Positions 16,851-25,619 are shown, counted from the first letter of the stretch. The stretch: 64,000 nucleotides of DNA from Tateyamaria sp947503385 (GCF_051195235.1 NZ_JBNFZM010000003.1:62001-126000), one strand, 5' to 3'. Program-made: numbers and translations. The notes: a model not told the origin generated them from the letters alone.

Positions 16851-17630
16851 TCAGACGGTGCGCTCGACCATCATTTTTTTGATATTGGCAATTGCTTCGG
16901 CGGGGTTCAGGCCCTTGGGGCAGGTCTTGGCGCAGTTCATGATGGTGTGGCAGCGATACAGCTTGAACGGGTCTTCAAGGTCGTCGAGCCGTTCGCCTGT
17001 GGCCTCGTCCCGGCTGTCGATGATCCAGCGGTAGGCGTGCAAAAGCGCTGCTGGCCCAAGGTAGCGGTCGCCATTCCACCAGTAGCTGGGGCAGGACGTG
17101 GAGCACGACGCACACATCACACATTCATAGAGACCGTCGAGTTTTTTGCGGTCCTCGATCGACTGACGCCATTCCTTGGCGGGGCGGTTCGTCTTGGTCT
17201 CAAGCCACGGCATGATACTGGCGTGCTGCGCGTAGAAATGGGTGAGGTCTGGGATCAGGTCCTTGACCACGGGCATGTGGGGCAGCGGATAGATTTTGAC
17301 GTCGCCCTTTACCTCGTCCATGCCGTAGATGCAGGCGAGCGTGTTGATGCCGTCGATATTCATCGCGCACGATCCGCAAATCCCCTCGCGGCAGGAACGG
17401 CGGAAGGTCAGCGTCGGGTCGATCTCGTTCTTGATCTTGATCAGCGCGTCCAGAATCATCGGACCGCAGGTGTCCATGTCGACGAAATAGGTGTCGACGG
17501 ACGGGTTTTTGCCGTCATCGGGGTTCCAGCGATAAATCTGGAATTTGCGCAGATTGGTGGCACCCTCGGGCTTGGGCCACGTCTTGCCGGTTGTGATGCG
17601 GCTGTTCTTGGGAAGTGTCAGTTGGACCAT
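16851..17630 (-). CDS. sdhB: Succinate dehydrogenase iron-sulfur subunit
   Basis: Passes electrons from SdhA to quinone in complex II at the inner membrane. The 259-aa chain shows the [2Fe-2S] ligands C80, C85, C88 and C100 (CREGICGSC), then ECVMCASCSTSCP (C170, C173, C176, C180) and NCAKTCPKG for the [4Fe-4S] and [3Fe-4S] clusters. AAGGAG lies before ATG 17630, which excludes longer in-frame starts. Two unrelated genes separate it from sdhA. Confidence 0.97.
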   Translation of the reverse strand: MVQLTLPKNSRITTGKTWPKPEGATNLRKFQIYRWNPDDGKNPSVDTYFVDMDTCGPMILDALIKIKNEIDPTLTFRRSCREGICGSCAMNIDGINTLACIYGMDEVKGDVKIYPLPHMPVVKDLIPDLTHFYAQHASIMPWLETKTNRPAKEWRQSIEDRKKLDGLYECVMCASCSTSCPSYWWNGDRYLGPAALLHAYRWIIDSRDEATGERLDDLEDPFKLYRCHTIMNCAKTCPKGLNPAEAIANIKKMMVERTV

Positions 17631-17643
17631 TGCGGTTCTCCTT

Positions 17644-17973
17644 TCACGCGGTGAGCAGGGTAAGCCCTGCCCGTGTGACGCACTGTTGAGTTTCGGGGCG
17701 CTGGAGCACTTGGGTGACCAGCGCAACTGTGGTTTCTGAGACGCCGATCACGGCGTCCTTGGCAAATTCGCCGATTTCGCGGGCGGTGGCGTTGTCGATC
17801 ACGCAGTCGGTAAAGGGCGTGACCGCCTGTTTCGGCACCGCCGGGAACCGGGTGGTGAGGGTCTCGGCCACCGCCGCCTTGGCGCTGCGGCGAGCGACAT
17901 CGTCCACCGCCTGGGTCGCCTCCGCGCAGGCCGTCAGGGTCAAAAGCGTGACAAGGGCCAGCGTGCGGATCAT
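17644..17973 (-). CDS. Small lipoprotein between sdhA and sdhB
   Basis: A 109-aa protein with a signal peptide ending in the lipobox LTLTAC (Cys16 from ATG 17973). The mature part is helical and alanine/threonine-rich, with two further cysteines near the middle and end. Its ATG overlaps the stop of the FkbM gene (ATGA) and sdhB starts 13 bases after its stop, so it is part of the sdh transcript. No family was recognised. A role in the assembly or envelope context of complex II is only a guess. Confidence 0.7.
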   Translation of the reverse strand: MIRTLALVTLLTLTACAEATQAVDDVARRSAKAAVAETLTTRFPAVPKQAVTPFTDCVIDNATAREIGEFAKDAVIGVSETTVALVTQVLQRPETQQCVTRAGLTLLTA

Positions 17974-18704
17974 GCGGCGTCCCACCGTGTAAAGAGCAGG
18001 TCCATATGCCGGGGCTGCGACCGTTTGGTTGGACCATCGGCAATGGCCAGAACGTCGCGCATTTCCAGCCCGTGGGCGGCAAGCGTGGCAATCGCGGCCG
18101 AAGGCGGATCAACCCCTTCGAAACGGCGGGCCATGGACAGCTCAAGGATCACAAAGTCGGTCTGTTTCAATGTTTCTGTCGCCCCGGCAAGAACTTGTGC
18201 CTCGAACCCTTCGGTGTCGATCTTGATCCCAAAGGGGCCGACGTGACCTGTGGCAAGGCTGTCGAGGGTCACGACGGGCACATCGCGGGTCTTTGTGTCG
18301 GTAAAACTGCCCGCAAGTGCGTCGCGCCGTTCCAGCAGGCTGGCCATGGCCCCGCCCTGCCCCGGTTTGGTTTCGGGGATGGTCAGGGTCATCTGCCCCG
18401 GCGCGGACCCAACGGCTACCGCGTGAAAGTCGCCCTTGGCCGGGCGCGGACCGGGCAAATCGCCTTGCGGGTCGATCAGCACAAAATGCGCGTCGGGAAA
18501 GCTGTCATACAGCCACGGCGTTCCTTCGAACACGCCCACGTCGAAAACGGTGGCGGGCTCGAACCCGTAGGTGCGCAGGTAGAACGGGCGCGTTTTGTGG
18601 GGGTGGATGACCAGCCCCTCTTTGCGCGCAAGTTCTCTGAGCTCACCCAGCATGGGCGGCCTCAAACCCGCCGCCGGGGCGAGCATGGGGGCGTGTGACA
18701 GCAC
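17970..18704 (-). CDS. FkbM family methyltransferase
   Basis: A putative S-adenosylmethionine-dependent O-methyltransferase. It shows TVFDVGVFEGTPWLYDSFP (SAM motif I region), FVLIDPQGD, and IKIDTEGFEAQVLAGA, the last being the FkbM-family signature. Targets in this family are often glycans or small metabolites. I chose GTG 18704, which follows a GGTGG sequence and sits 13 bases after the sdhA stop; ATG 18686 is the alternative. It lies inside the sdh operon between sdhA and a lipoprotein gene, and a glycosyltransferase lies at the operon end. Confidence 0.8.
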   Translation of the reverse strand: MLSHAPMLAPAAGLRPPMLGELRELARKEGLVIHPHKTRPFYLRTYGFEPATVFDVGVFEGTPWLYDSFPDAHFVLIDPQGDLPGPRPAKGDFHAVAVGSAPGQMTLTIPETKPGQGGAMASLLERRDALAGSFTDTKTRDVPVVTLDSLATGHVGPFGIKIDTEGFEAQVLAGATETLKQTDFVILELSMARRFEGVDPPSAAIATLAAHGLEMRDVLAIADGPTKRSQPRHMDLLFTRWDAA

Positions 18705-18717
18705 AGGGCCACCGGCC

Positions 18718-20523
18718 TTAGTAGACCCGCGCCTTGGGCGCGATTTTCTTGAGGTCGATGCCCCCGTCATTGTGGCTGGTCAGAGGCTGCGTGATCACAC
18801 CGCGGAAACCAAGCGATGCCTCATTGCCCTTGAACCAGATGAGCGAATGCTTGCGCCAGTTCTCGTCGTCGCGGTCCGGGTAATCCTCGTGCGCATGGGC
18901 GCCGCGGCTTTCCTTGCGGGCTGCCGCCGCCGTGACTGTGGCCACAGCGTTGGGGATCAGGTTGGTCAGTTCCAGCGTTTCCATCAGGTCGGAGTTCCAC
19001 ACCAGCGACGTGTCCGAAACCTTGAGATCGCTGATCTTGCCCGCGACGCCCTCCATTTTCTCCTGACCTTCGGCCAATGTCTTGTCGGTGCGGAAGACGG
19101 CCGCATCCTGCTGCATCGTCTTTTGCATCTCAAGCCGCAGTTCTGCCGTTGGCACGTGGCCGCCCGCATACCGCAGCCCGTCAAACCGGCTGAACGCCGC
19201 CTCGATCGACCGCTTGCTGGGCGTGGGCACCGCTGCCTCTGCATCCACAACTTCGCGGGCGCGAATGGCCGCCGCACGGCCAAAGACCACGAGGTCGATG
19301 AGAGAGTTGGAGCCCAGACGGTTCGCCCCGTGAACAGAGGCACAGCCTGCCTCACCCACGGCCATCAGGCCCGGTGCAATGGCGTTGGGGTTGTCTTTGG
19401 TTGGGGCGAGCACTTCGCCCCAGTAATTCGTCGGGATACCACCCATGTTGTAGTGCACAGTGGGCAGGACCGGGATCGGCTCCTTGGTCAGGTCCACGCC
19501 TGCGAAAATGCGCGCACTTTCCGAAATGCCCGGCAGACGTTCTGCCAGCGTTTCCGGCGGCAGGTGGTTGAGGTGCAGGTGGATGTGATCCCCCTCCGCG
19601 CCCACGCCACGCCCTTCGCGGATCTCCAGCGTCATGCAGCGGCTGACCACATCACGGCTGGCGAGGTCCTTGTAGGTGGGCGCATAGCGTTCCATGAACC
19701 GCTCACCCTCGGAATTGGTGAGGTAACCGCCCTCGCCCCGCGCGCCTTCAGTGATCAGGCAGCCCGATCCGTAGATGCCAGTGGGATGGAACTGCACGAA
19801 TTCCATATCCTGCAGCGGCAAACCTGCGCGCGCCGTCATACCACCGCCGTCGCCGGTACAGGTGTGCGCGGATGTGGCGCTGAAATAGGCGCGGCCATAG
19901 CCACCCGTCGCCAGCACGACCATCTTGGCCGCAAACAGGTGCATCGTGCCGTCATCCAGCTTCCAGCAGAGCACACCCTGACATTCCCCGTCATCGCCCA
20001 TGATCAGGTCGATGGCGAAATATTCGATGTAGAATTCCGCGTTGTTCTTGAGCGATTGACCATAGAGCGTGTGCAGGATCGCGTGGCCGGTCCGGTCCGC
20101 TGCGGCACAGGTGCGTTGCACCGGGGGCCCTTCGCCAAATTCTGTGGTGTGTCCGCCAAAGGGGCGTTGGTAAATCTTGCCCTCTTCGGTGCGCGAAAAC
20201 GGCACGCCGTAGTGTTCAAGCTCGTAAACCGCTTTGGGCGCCTCACGGGCGAGGTACTCCATGGCATCGGTGTCGCCCAGCCAATCCGAACCCTTGACTG
20301 TGTCGTACATATGCCACTGCCAGTTGTCGGGCCCCATGTTCGACAGCGATGCGGCAATGCCGCCCTGAGCGGCCACAGTGTGCGAGCGGGTCGGAAAAAC
20401 CTTGGTCACACAGGCGGTGCGCAGGCCCTGTTCGGCCATGCCCAGGGTTGCGCGCAATCCGGCCCCACCGGCCCCAACCACAACGACGTCATATTCATGT
20501 GTTTCGTAATCGTAAGCAGCCAT
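18718..20523 (-). CDS. sdhA: Succinate dehydrogenase flavoprotein subunit
   Basis: Oxidises succinate to fumarate in complex II. The 601-aa protein has the FAD dinucleotide fold VVVGAGGAG (14-22), the covalent-flavin histidine H48 in RSHTVAAQGG, the ATGGYGR loop and the HPTGIYGSG substrate segment. AAGGAGG lies before ATG 20523, fixing the start. It is the third gene of sdhCDA. Confidence 0.98.
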   Translation of the reverse strand: MAAYDYETHEYDVVVVGAGGAGLRATLGMAEQGLRTACVTKVFPTRSHTVAAQGGIAASLSNMGPDNWQWHMYDTVKGSDWLGDTDAMEYLAREAPKAVYELEHYGVPFSRTEEGKIYQRPFGGHTTEFGEGPPVQRTCAAADRTGHAILHTLYGQSLKNNAEFYIEYFAIDLIMGDDGECQGVLCWKLDDGTMHLFAAKMVVLATGGYGRAYFSATSAHTCTGDGGGMTARAGLPLQDMEFVQFHPTGIYGSGCLITEGARGEGGYLTNSEGERFMERYAPTYKDLASRDVVSRCMTLEIREGRGVGAEGDHIHLHLNHLPPETLAERLPGISESARIFAGVDLTKEPIPVLPTVHYNMGGIPTNYWGEVLAPTKDNPNAIAPGLMAVGEAGCASVHGANRLGSNSLIDLVVFGRAAAIRAREVVDAEAAVPTPSKRSIEAAFSRFDGLRYAGGHVPTAELRLEMQKTMQQDAAVFRTDKTLAEGQEKMEGVAGKISDLKVSDTSLVWNSDLMETLELTNLIPNAVATVTAAAARKESRGAHAHEDYPDRDDENWRKHSLIWFKGNEASLGFRGVITQPLTSHNDGGIDLKKIAPKARVY

Positions 20524-20546
20524 GGACTTGCCTCCTTGGGCTTCAA

Positions 20547-20918
20547 TCAAAGTGCGATGCGGGCGATGGCGAACACGCCTGTCGCCGCCGCGGCGTAGCT
20601 CAGGCAGATCATGGCGAGGATCGCCACCTTCTGCGCTGTTCCATGAACGTAGTCCTCGATCAGCACCTGCACACCGTCCTTAAAGTGCATCATGGTCACC
20701 ACGATGGTCAGCGCGGCCACAATCGCCGGGAAAGGCCGCGCGAAATACGCCGTCACATCCGCGTGGCTTTCACCCAACATCGGACCAAAGGTAAAGACGA
20801 ACAGGGGAATCAGGATCAGCAGTGCAAAGCTGCTGACTTTCATGGCCCAGAAATGTGCGGTGCCGGTCTTGGCAGAGCCCATGCCCACGGCGCGTTTGCG
20901 GTCGGTCAGATAGCGCAT
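20547..20918 (-). CDS. sdhD: Succinate dehydrogenase membrane anchor subunit
   Basis: A 123-aa inner-membrane subunit with three helices (about 27-47, 64-80 and 96-118). HFKDGVQVLIEDYV (from H78) matches the SdhD signature, with H78 and Y90 corresponding to the haem/quinone-site residues. GAGGAGAG lies before the start. It starts 10 bases after sdhC. Confidence 0.93.
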   Translation of the reverse strand: MRYLTDRKRAVGMGSAKTGTAHFWAMKVSSFALLILIPLFVFTFGPMLGESHADVTAYFARPFPAIVAALTIVVTMMHFKDGVQVLIEDYVHGTAQKVAILAMICLSYAAAATGVFAIARIAL

Positions 20919-20928
20919 CCGTCTCTCC

Positions 20929-21312
20929 TCAGATCACGATGATGGTGAACAGGGTCAGAACAACAGACCCGCCAATCACGGCCCAGCCCATCTTTTCCGC
21001 TGTGTCGAGGTCAAGGCCGATGCCGTTGTCCCACATCAGGTGCCGCACGCCAGCCAGCGTATGATACCACAGCCCCCACAGCGACAAGGTCATCACCAGA
21101 TCGCCGAAAAAGCTGGTCAGCACCCCGTCGGCCACTGCAAAATACTCAGGCGACGTGGCCGCAGCCAGCAACCACCAGATCACCAACAGCGACGAGATCA
21201 AAAGGGCATTGCCTGTGATCCGTGTCAGGATCGACGTCATCGACGTCAGTTGCGGGCGGTAGATGGTCAGGTGTGGCGAGAGCGGGCGATTGCCCCGATT
21301 GACATCGGCCAT
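20929..21312 (-). CDS. sdhC: Succinate dehydrogenase cytochrome b556 subunit
   Basis: A 127-aa membrane subunit carrying the haem b ligand. It has RPLSPHLTIYR (9-19) and HTLAGVRHLMWD, whose first histidine is H84, the same number as the haem ligand in E. coli SdhC. Three transmembrane helices are visible. It is the first gene of the sdh operon, and the 150 bases upstream carry the paired GTGATCAC sites. Confidence 0.95.
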   Translation of the reverse strand: MADVNRGNRPLSPHLTIYRPQLTSMTSILTRITGNALLISSLLVIWWLLAAATSPEYFAVADGVLTSFFGDLVMTLSLWGLWYHTLAGVRHLMWDNGIGLDLDTAEKMGWAVIGGSVVLTLFTIIVI

Positions 21313-21427
21313 GGCGCTTCCTTTTCTTTGGCTGAGCCAGTGATAGCGGATTTTACGCGCAAGTCACGTGCCCAGCGGTCACAAGTGGCGCGGTTTTTTG
21401 GCGCATTAGAGGGAATTCGCCGACAAC

Positions 21428-21456
21428 GTGATCACTTATTTCCAAGCTGTGATCAC
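21428..21456 (-). promoter_or_regulatory. Paired GTGATCAC palindromes upstream of sdhC
   Basis: GTGATCAC occurs at 21428-21435 and 21449-21456, 21 bp centre to centre. The proximal centre is about 119 bp upstream of the sdhC ATG. The distal copy is extended as TTTGTGATCACAG in the sdh direction. An equivalent pair lies at the same distance upstream of sucC. No regulator can be named. Confidence 0.65.
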
Positions 21457-21462
21457 AAAGAG

Positions 21463-22122
21463 CTACTTTGCCACATCGACGGCCTGTCTTGTGGTCTCGC
21501 GCTGGAGTTTGCGTTTGATCTGAACCGGATAGTCCGCGAATCCATCCGCCGTCATCACAAAGGCACCCGGACCCGCAATCAGGTTCTCAAAGAAATAGGC
21601 GGTCAGGTCGGTGCTATCGGTCTCAATGGCCAGGGCATTTACAGTGATCCCATCTGCATTGAGAGCGGCGCGTTGCGTGTCTGGCGCGATGCCTTCGTTC
21701 GAAATGCCGTCGCCGGACACGTCGATGACCCGGCGCGCGCACTGCGGCACCTCTGCAAAGGCCGCGCGCGACACGGCAAGCGCCTCTCCAATGGCGGTGG
21801 AATAGTTGCGCCAAATCCGCTCGTCCTGATCAATTCGGTCAGCCAGCGCCAAAACATCTGCATAGCTGTGCATCGGCGTCCATGGGATTGTCTGGCGTTG
21901 GCGTGACGCGCCCGTCCATTGCACCAGCGCCACATGGGCCTGCTGGCTGACCAGCGCGTCTGCCACGATCCCGTCACGCAGGCCCGTGGCCAGTCCGCCC
22001 ATCTGGACGCGGAATTCCTGCCGATCCACCGATCCCGACACATCGACCGCCAGAAGCAAGGCCAGATCGCAAGCATGGCCAAGCGTGGGCAGCATCGACA
22101 GAAGGGTGGCGTATCGCAGCAT
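21463..22122 (-). CDS. DUF1194 protein, exported, von Willebrand A-like
   Basis: A 219-aa protein with a signal peptide (about 1-17, ending LGHAC) and a von Willebrand factor A-type fold. The metal-binding DxSxS motif is D27-x-S29-x-S31 and a second acidic loop is DVSGDGISNEG. The family (DUF1194) is exported and of unknown role; metal-dependent protein binding is plausible. It ends just upstream of the sdhC regulatory region. An HExxH protease-like gene precedes it on the same strand, and the two may work together. Confidence 0.82.
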   Translation of the reverse strand: MLRYATLLSMLPTLGHACDLALLLAVDVSGSVDRQEFRVQMGGLATGLRDGIVADALVSQQAHVALVQWTGASRQRQTIPWTPMHSYADVLALADRIDQDERIWRNYSTAIGEALAVSRAAFAEVPQCARRVIDVSGDGISNEGIAPDTQRAALNADGITVNALAIETDSTDLTAYFFENLIAGPGAFVMTADGFADYPVQIKRKLQRETTRQAVDVAK

Positions 22123-22172
22123 GGCCCGACCCTAGCGGGGCTTTTGCCCGTAGGTCGATCACATTTCCGCGT

Positions 22173-22883
22173 CTATTCAATCAAGGCAAAGAGTGCGCGC
22201 AAATGAGCTTCGAATTCGGTACACATCACAATCTCGACCGTGGCGGGATCGTAATAGGCGTTGGCCTCGCCACAGGGTGCAACGCGCACGGCAATGGGTT
22301 CAGGAAAGATGAAATCGCCGTTGAGGGCCGCCACCTCCGCACCAACCAGTTCAGCTGTCATGGACTGCTTGCCATCCGCATCAAAAATCAGGCTGTCGCC
22401 GGGGCCTGCGATCTCGTCCATTACAGCGCCCCAACTGTCCATCGCCAGATCGTATTCCTCGGGGCAGGTGTCGGCACGCTCTTCGGGCAGGCCCATATCG
22501 GCTGCAAAACCGTCGCGCGCTTGCGGGTTGGCGCCGTAGAACAGGCAGACGGTGTTAAAAAAACGCTGTTCGTCTGGCCCGTGCACGTCCCAGTAGATGG
22601 CATCCGCGCCCAGTTCCGCCTCTGCCCAGAACCCAAAGGCGGCATCATAGGCCAAATCCTGCGCGACATCCTCCTCATAGAACGTGTCGATCATCAGGAT
22701 GGAGGCGACATCGGCGGCATCCTCCTCTTGGCCGAACACAGGCAGGCCCAGCACGTCGATCATCGCGTGGCCCAACTCGTGATAAAAGACACTCAAGAGG
22801 TTTGCCGCGACAAATCGGTCCTCGTCCGCGTTGGCAAAGGCAATGCCAGGAACAAGCAGACAGAAGATCAGGTAACGCAACAT
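22173..22883 (-). CDS. DUF4344 exported putative metallopeptidase
   Basis: A 236-aa protein with a signal peptide (about 1-18) and the zinc-protease motif HELGH (H35-H39). GQEEDAAD (about 51-58) follows as a likely source of the third ligand, as in the DUF4344 family. GGAGGAGG before ATG 22883 fixes the start. Four or more cysteines in the mature part suggest disulfides in the periplasm. Peptidase activity is inferred from the motif only. Confidence 0.8.
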   Translation of the reverse strand: MLRYLIFCLLVPGIAFANADEDRFVAANLLSVFYHELGHAMIDVLGLPVFGQEEDAADVASILMIDTFYEEDVAQDLAYDAAFGFWAEAELGADAIYWDVHGPDEQRFFNTVCLFYGANPQARDGFAADMGLPEERADTCPEEYDLAMDSWGAVMDEIAGPGDSLIFDADGKQSMTAELVGAEVAALNGDFIFPEPIAVRVAPCGEANAYYDPATVEIVMCTEFEAHLRALFALIE

Positions 22884-22954
22884 CAGCCTCCTCCGGGCGC
22901 TTAAGGGATGGCGGGTGGGGTGTCGTTCGTCAGAACGCACGTCACCCGGTATCC

Positions 22955-24001
22955 CTACACCGGAAGCAAAGCCCAATAATCAAGGTCGAGCAAGACGTCG
23001 GGCAGGTATTTGCCGTCTGCGCCGCGCAACGCGAACGGCGCGCCACCCTTGGTCGCCACCAGACGCAGGCGCAGCGCACCGACCCCCGGCGCTGCCGTTT
23101 CGGCGCTGTCCAGAACTTCCGTCCACGCGCGGATCGTGTCCCCGGCAAGACAAGGGTTGGCATGAGCCCCTGCGTTCAACCCCACCACCAACTGCGCGTT
23201 GGCCAAGCCGTTGAAACTCAACGCCCGCGCCATAGAGATCACATGCCCACCATAGATCAGCCGCGTGCCGTCAGGTCGCGCGGACGTATCGAAATGCACT
23301 TTGGCCGTGTTCTGCCAAAGGCGCGTGGCCATCATGTGCTCGGCCTCCTCGACCGTGACACCGTCGACATGGTCGATGCGCTCACCCACTGCATAGTCGC
23401 CCCAGCGATGCGGCTCCCCGGCGAGGGCAAAATCATAGCTGCCAAAGTCGAGACCTTGCGGCACCACAAGGCTTTCAGCGGGCACTGCGTCGGCAAGCGC
23501 GGGCACCACCGTTTCGGGCGCGGCTGCGTCCATATCCCGCTTGCGCACCATAACCCAACGCACATAGCTCAATACCGCTGTTCCGTGCTGATTGCGCCCG
23601 GTCGTGCGCACCCAGACCACGCCCGTCTTGCCATTGGAATTCTGCTTCAGCCCGATCACTTCGGAACTCGACCGCAGCGTGTCCCCCGGCCAAACCGGCG
23701 CCAGCCAACGGCCTTCGGCATAGCCCAGATTGGCCACCGCATTCAGAGAGATGTCAGGCACGGTTTTGCCAAACACCGTATGAAAGGCGATCATATCATC
23801 CAGCGGTGCAGCTGGCAGGCCGCAGGCCTGCGCAAACGCATCCGATGAATACAGCGCGTGCCGCGCCGGATAGAGCGCATGATAAAGCGCCCGCTCGCCA
23901 GCGCCGACAGTCCGCGGCACAGCATGGTCAATCACCTGACCCACGCGGTAGTCTTCAAAAAAGCGGCCCGCATTGGTCTTGGCTTTGGCATGGGCCATCA
24001 T
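22955..24001 (-). CDS. mch: Mesaconyl-CoA hydratase (beta-methylmalyl-CoA dehydratase)
   Basis: Hydrates mesaconyl-C1-CoA to beta-methylmalyl-CoA in the ethylmalonyl-CoA pathway. The protein (348 aa) is a double hot-dog MaoC-type hydratase. It begins KTNAGRFFEDYRVGQVI and contains LWQNTAKVHFD and GGHVISMARALSFNGL, matching Rhodobacter sphaeroides Mch closely. Its start is the first ATG of ATGATG, overlapping the stop of the DUF1737 gene, with GGGAG five bases upstream. It is the last gene of the mcl2-nnrU-DUF1737-mch operon. Confidence 0.94.
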   Translation of the reverse strand: MMAHAKAKTNAGRFFEDYRVGQVIDHAVPRTVGAGERALYHALYPARHALYSSDAFAQACGLPAAPLDDMIAFHTVFGKTVPDISLNAVANLGYAEGRWLAPVWPGDTLRSSSEVIGLKQNSNGKTGVVWVRTTGRNQHGTAVLSYVRWVMVRKRDMDAAAPETVVPALADAVPAESLVVPQGLDFGSYDFALAGEPHRWGDYAVGERIDHVDGVTVEEAEHMMATRLWQNTAKVHFDTSARPDGTRLIYGGHVISMARALSFNGLANAQLVVGLNAGAHANPCLAGDTIRAWTEVLDSAETAAPGVGALRLRLVATKGGAPFALRGADGKYLPDVLLDLDYWALLPV

Positions 24002-24201
24002 TGGTCTCCCAGCTTGATGTCGGGGTGGTAGTCGCCCGCCACGTCTTTGACGACCGCCTGTCCGCAGCGCATCACACCCGCTGCGTGGTCCCATGTCTGG
24101 GTCGGGCTGCCCTGCAACTCCCACCCTGTATTCAGCGCGGCCGTGACCTTGTGGCAAAAGGCGGACGTGTCCTCTTCGGACAGAAAACGGTAGAGTTTCA
24201 T
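23998..24201 (-). CDS. DUF1737 small protein
   Basis: A 67-aa cytoplasmic protein beginning MKLYRFLSEEDTSAFCHKV and containing LNTGWELQGSPTQTWD, the DUF1737 pattern. It begins five bases after the nnrU stop and overlaps the mch start by four bases. The family has no known function. Translational coupling with mch suggests a link to that enzyme or to expression balance. Confidence 0.8.
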   Translation of the reverse strand: MKLYRFLSEEDTSAFCHKVTAALNTGWELQGSPTQTWDHAAGVMRCGQAVVKDVAGDYHPDIKLGDQ

Positions 24202-24205
24202 ATGT

Positions 24206-24763
24206 TTACCCCGGGAACGGCCAGACACCCAGCCAGCTGTGGACAAAGCCGATGGCACCCAAGGCGACCACGGACGCCGCCATGAACATCGCATCCTTGG
24301 CATAGGAGCGTTCAGCAGGCGCCGGGCTCCAGTTCGGCTCGGCCGCGTTGATGATGCGCGCGGTGGCAATCGCCCAGACCAGCAATCCGCCAAACAGAAT
24401 GATTGACGCCAGATCGCCATTCACCAGCAGATGCACGACCGCCCAGATCGAGAACCCGGTGAGCATCGGATGGCGCATCCCCGCCAGCAGCTTGCCGCGT
24501 TTGGCCGCCGGAGTGAGCAAGTAGATGGCAACCAGCATCCCCAGATTGTTGATATGGACCATGAATGCAGGCGGCTGCCAGACCGGGACAAACTCCGTCC
24601 CACGATAGCCGATGACCATCAGCACGATACCAATGGCCAGCGCCGCCGTTACGATCCCCTTGCCGCCGTCGCCCATCGCCGCCCGACGATCAGGGGCCAC
24701 ACGTTTGAACAGATGGGCCGCCCACCACAGGGCAACGCCGACACATAAAATGATCCAGTACAT
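24206..24763 (-). CDS. NnrU family membrane protein
   Basis: An integral membrane protein of 185 aa with about five or six helices. It has the NnrU pattern: AAHLFKRVAPDRRAAMGDGGKG near the N-terminus, then GMRHPMLTGFSIWAVVHLL. NnrU was named for its place near nitrite/nitric oxide reductase genes, but none are here. Rhodobacteraceae often carry it in the mch region. It starts one base beyond the mcl2 stop. The function is unknown. Confidence 0.85.
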   Translation of the reverse strand: MYWIILCVGVALWWAAHLFKRVAPDRRAAMGDGGKGIVTAALAIGIVLMVIGYRGTEFVPVWQPPAFMVHINNLGMLVAIYLLTPAAKRGKLLAGMRHPMLTGFSIWAVVHLLVNGDLASIILFGGLLVWAIATARIINAAEPNWSPAPAERSYAKDAMFMAASVVALGAIGFVHSWLGVWPFPG

Positions 24764-24764
24764 G

Positions 24765-25619
24765 CTATCCCTCCGCCATGACCGCGATCGCCTCGGCCTT
24801 GGCCAGGGTCTCGCGCGCGGTCACGATGTGCAGGTTTTCGACGATCCGTCCATCCACAACCGCGACGCCCTGCCCTGCCGCCTCGGCCTCTTCGAAGGCG
24901 GCGATCTGACGGCGCGCAAGGTCGACCTCGTCCTCAGACGGGGAAAAGGCCGCGTTGGCCACATCGACCTGCGCCGGGTGGATCAACGTTTTGCCGTCAA
25001 AGCCCATATCACGGCCCTGTTCGCATTCCATGGCAAGCCCGTCCGTATCCTTGAAGGCGTTGTAGACACCGTCGATGATCGCAACCCCGTGGGCTTTGGC
25101 CGCCAGCACGCACAGGCCAAGCCCGGTTTGCAGCGCAAGCCGGTCGGCCCGGAACCGGGTCTGAAGCTCTTTTGCGAGGTCGTTGGTGCCCATGACCATG
25201 CCTTCGAGCTTTGGGTGGGCTGCGATGTCGGCGGCATTGAGCATTCCCAGCGGGCTTTCCATCATGGCCCACAGGGGTATATCGCCGGTATGGGCCGCCA
25301 GCGCATCAAGATCGGCAGGGCTGTCCACCTTGGGCAGCAGAATGGCATCAGCCCCCATCCCTGCCGCCGCGACAGCGTCAGCCAAGCCCCAATCGGTGTC
25401 AAAACCATTGATGCGGACGATTTTCATCCGATGGCCATATCCGCCTGTTGCCAAGGCCTCTGCCAAAGTTGCGCGCGCCGTTTCCTTTTCGTCCGGCGAC
25501 ACAGCATCCTCGAGATCAAAGATAATCGCGTCCACAGGCAACCCGCGTGCCTTGTCCAGCGCACGCGGCTTTGAGCCGGGAATGTAAAGCACGGAGCGAA
25601 GCGGACGGGCAGTGGCCAT
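24765..25619 (-). CDS. mcl2: (3S)-malyl-CoA thioesterase, CitE/HpcH family
   Basis: Hydrolyses (3S)-malyl-CoA to malate and CoA, completing the apparent malate synthase activity with Mcl1. The 284-aa chain has a CitE-type barrel with FDLEDAV (34-40), the substrate-binding R69 in VRING, metal ligand E121 in WAMMESPLG and GKTLIHPAQV. It resembles Rhodobacter sphaeroides Mcl2 rather than Mcl1 in length, start and position beside nnrU and mch. ATG 25619 is chosen for its AGGA; the in-frame upstream ATGs have no clear ribosome-binding site. Confidence 0.88.
   Translation of the reverse strand: MATARPLRSVLYIPGSKPRALDKARGLPVDAIIFDLEDAVSPDEKETARATLAEALATGGYGHRMKIVRINGFDTDWGLADAVAAAGMGADAILLPKVDSPADLDALAAHTGDIPLWAMMESPLGMLNAADIAAHPKLEGMVMGTNDLAKELQTRFRADRLALQTGLGLCVLAAKAHGVAIIDGVYNAFKDTDGLAMECEQGRDMGFDGKTLIHPAQVDVANAAFSPSEDEVDLARRQIAAFEEAEAAGQGVAVVDGRIVENLHIVTARETLAKAEAIAVMAEG

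Noticed and set aside
18595..20598. 667-codon plus-strand frame opposite sdhA
   Set aside because: sdhA on the minus strand has all family motifs; the opposite frame has none.
24765..25619. Annotation as Mcl1 (malyl-CoA/beta-methylmalyl-CoA lyase) or citrate lyase beta subunit
   Set aside because: The chain begins RSVLYIPGSK and sits beside nnrU and mch as Mcl2 does in Rhodobacter sphaeroides; no citrate lyase alpha or gamma genes are near.
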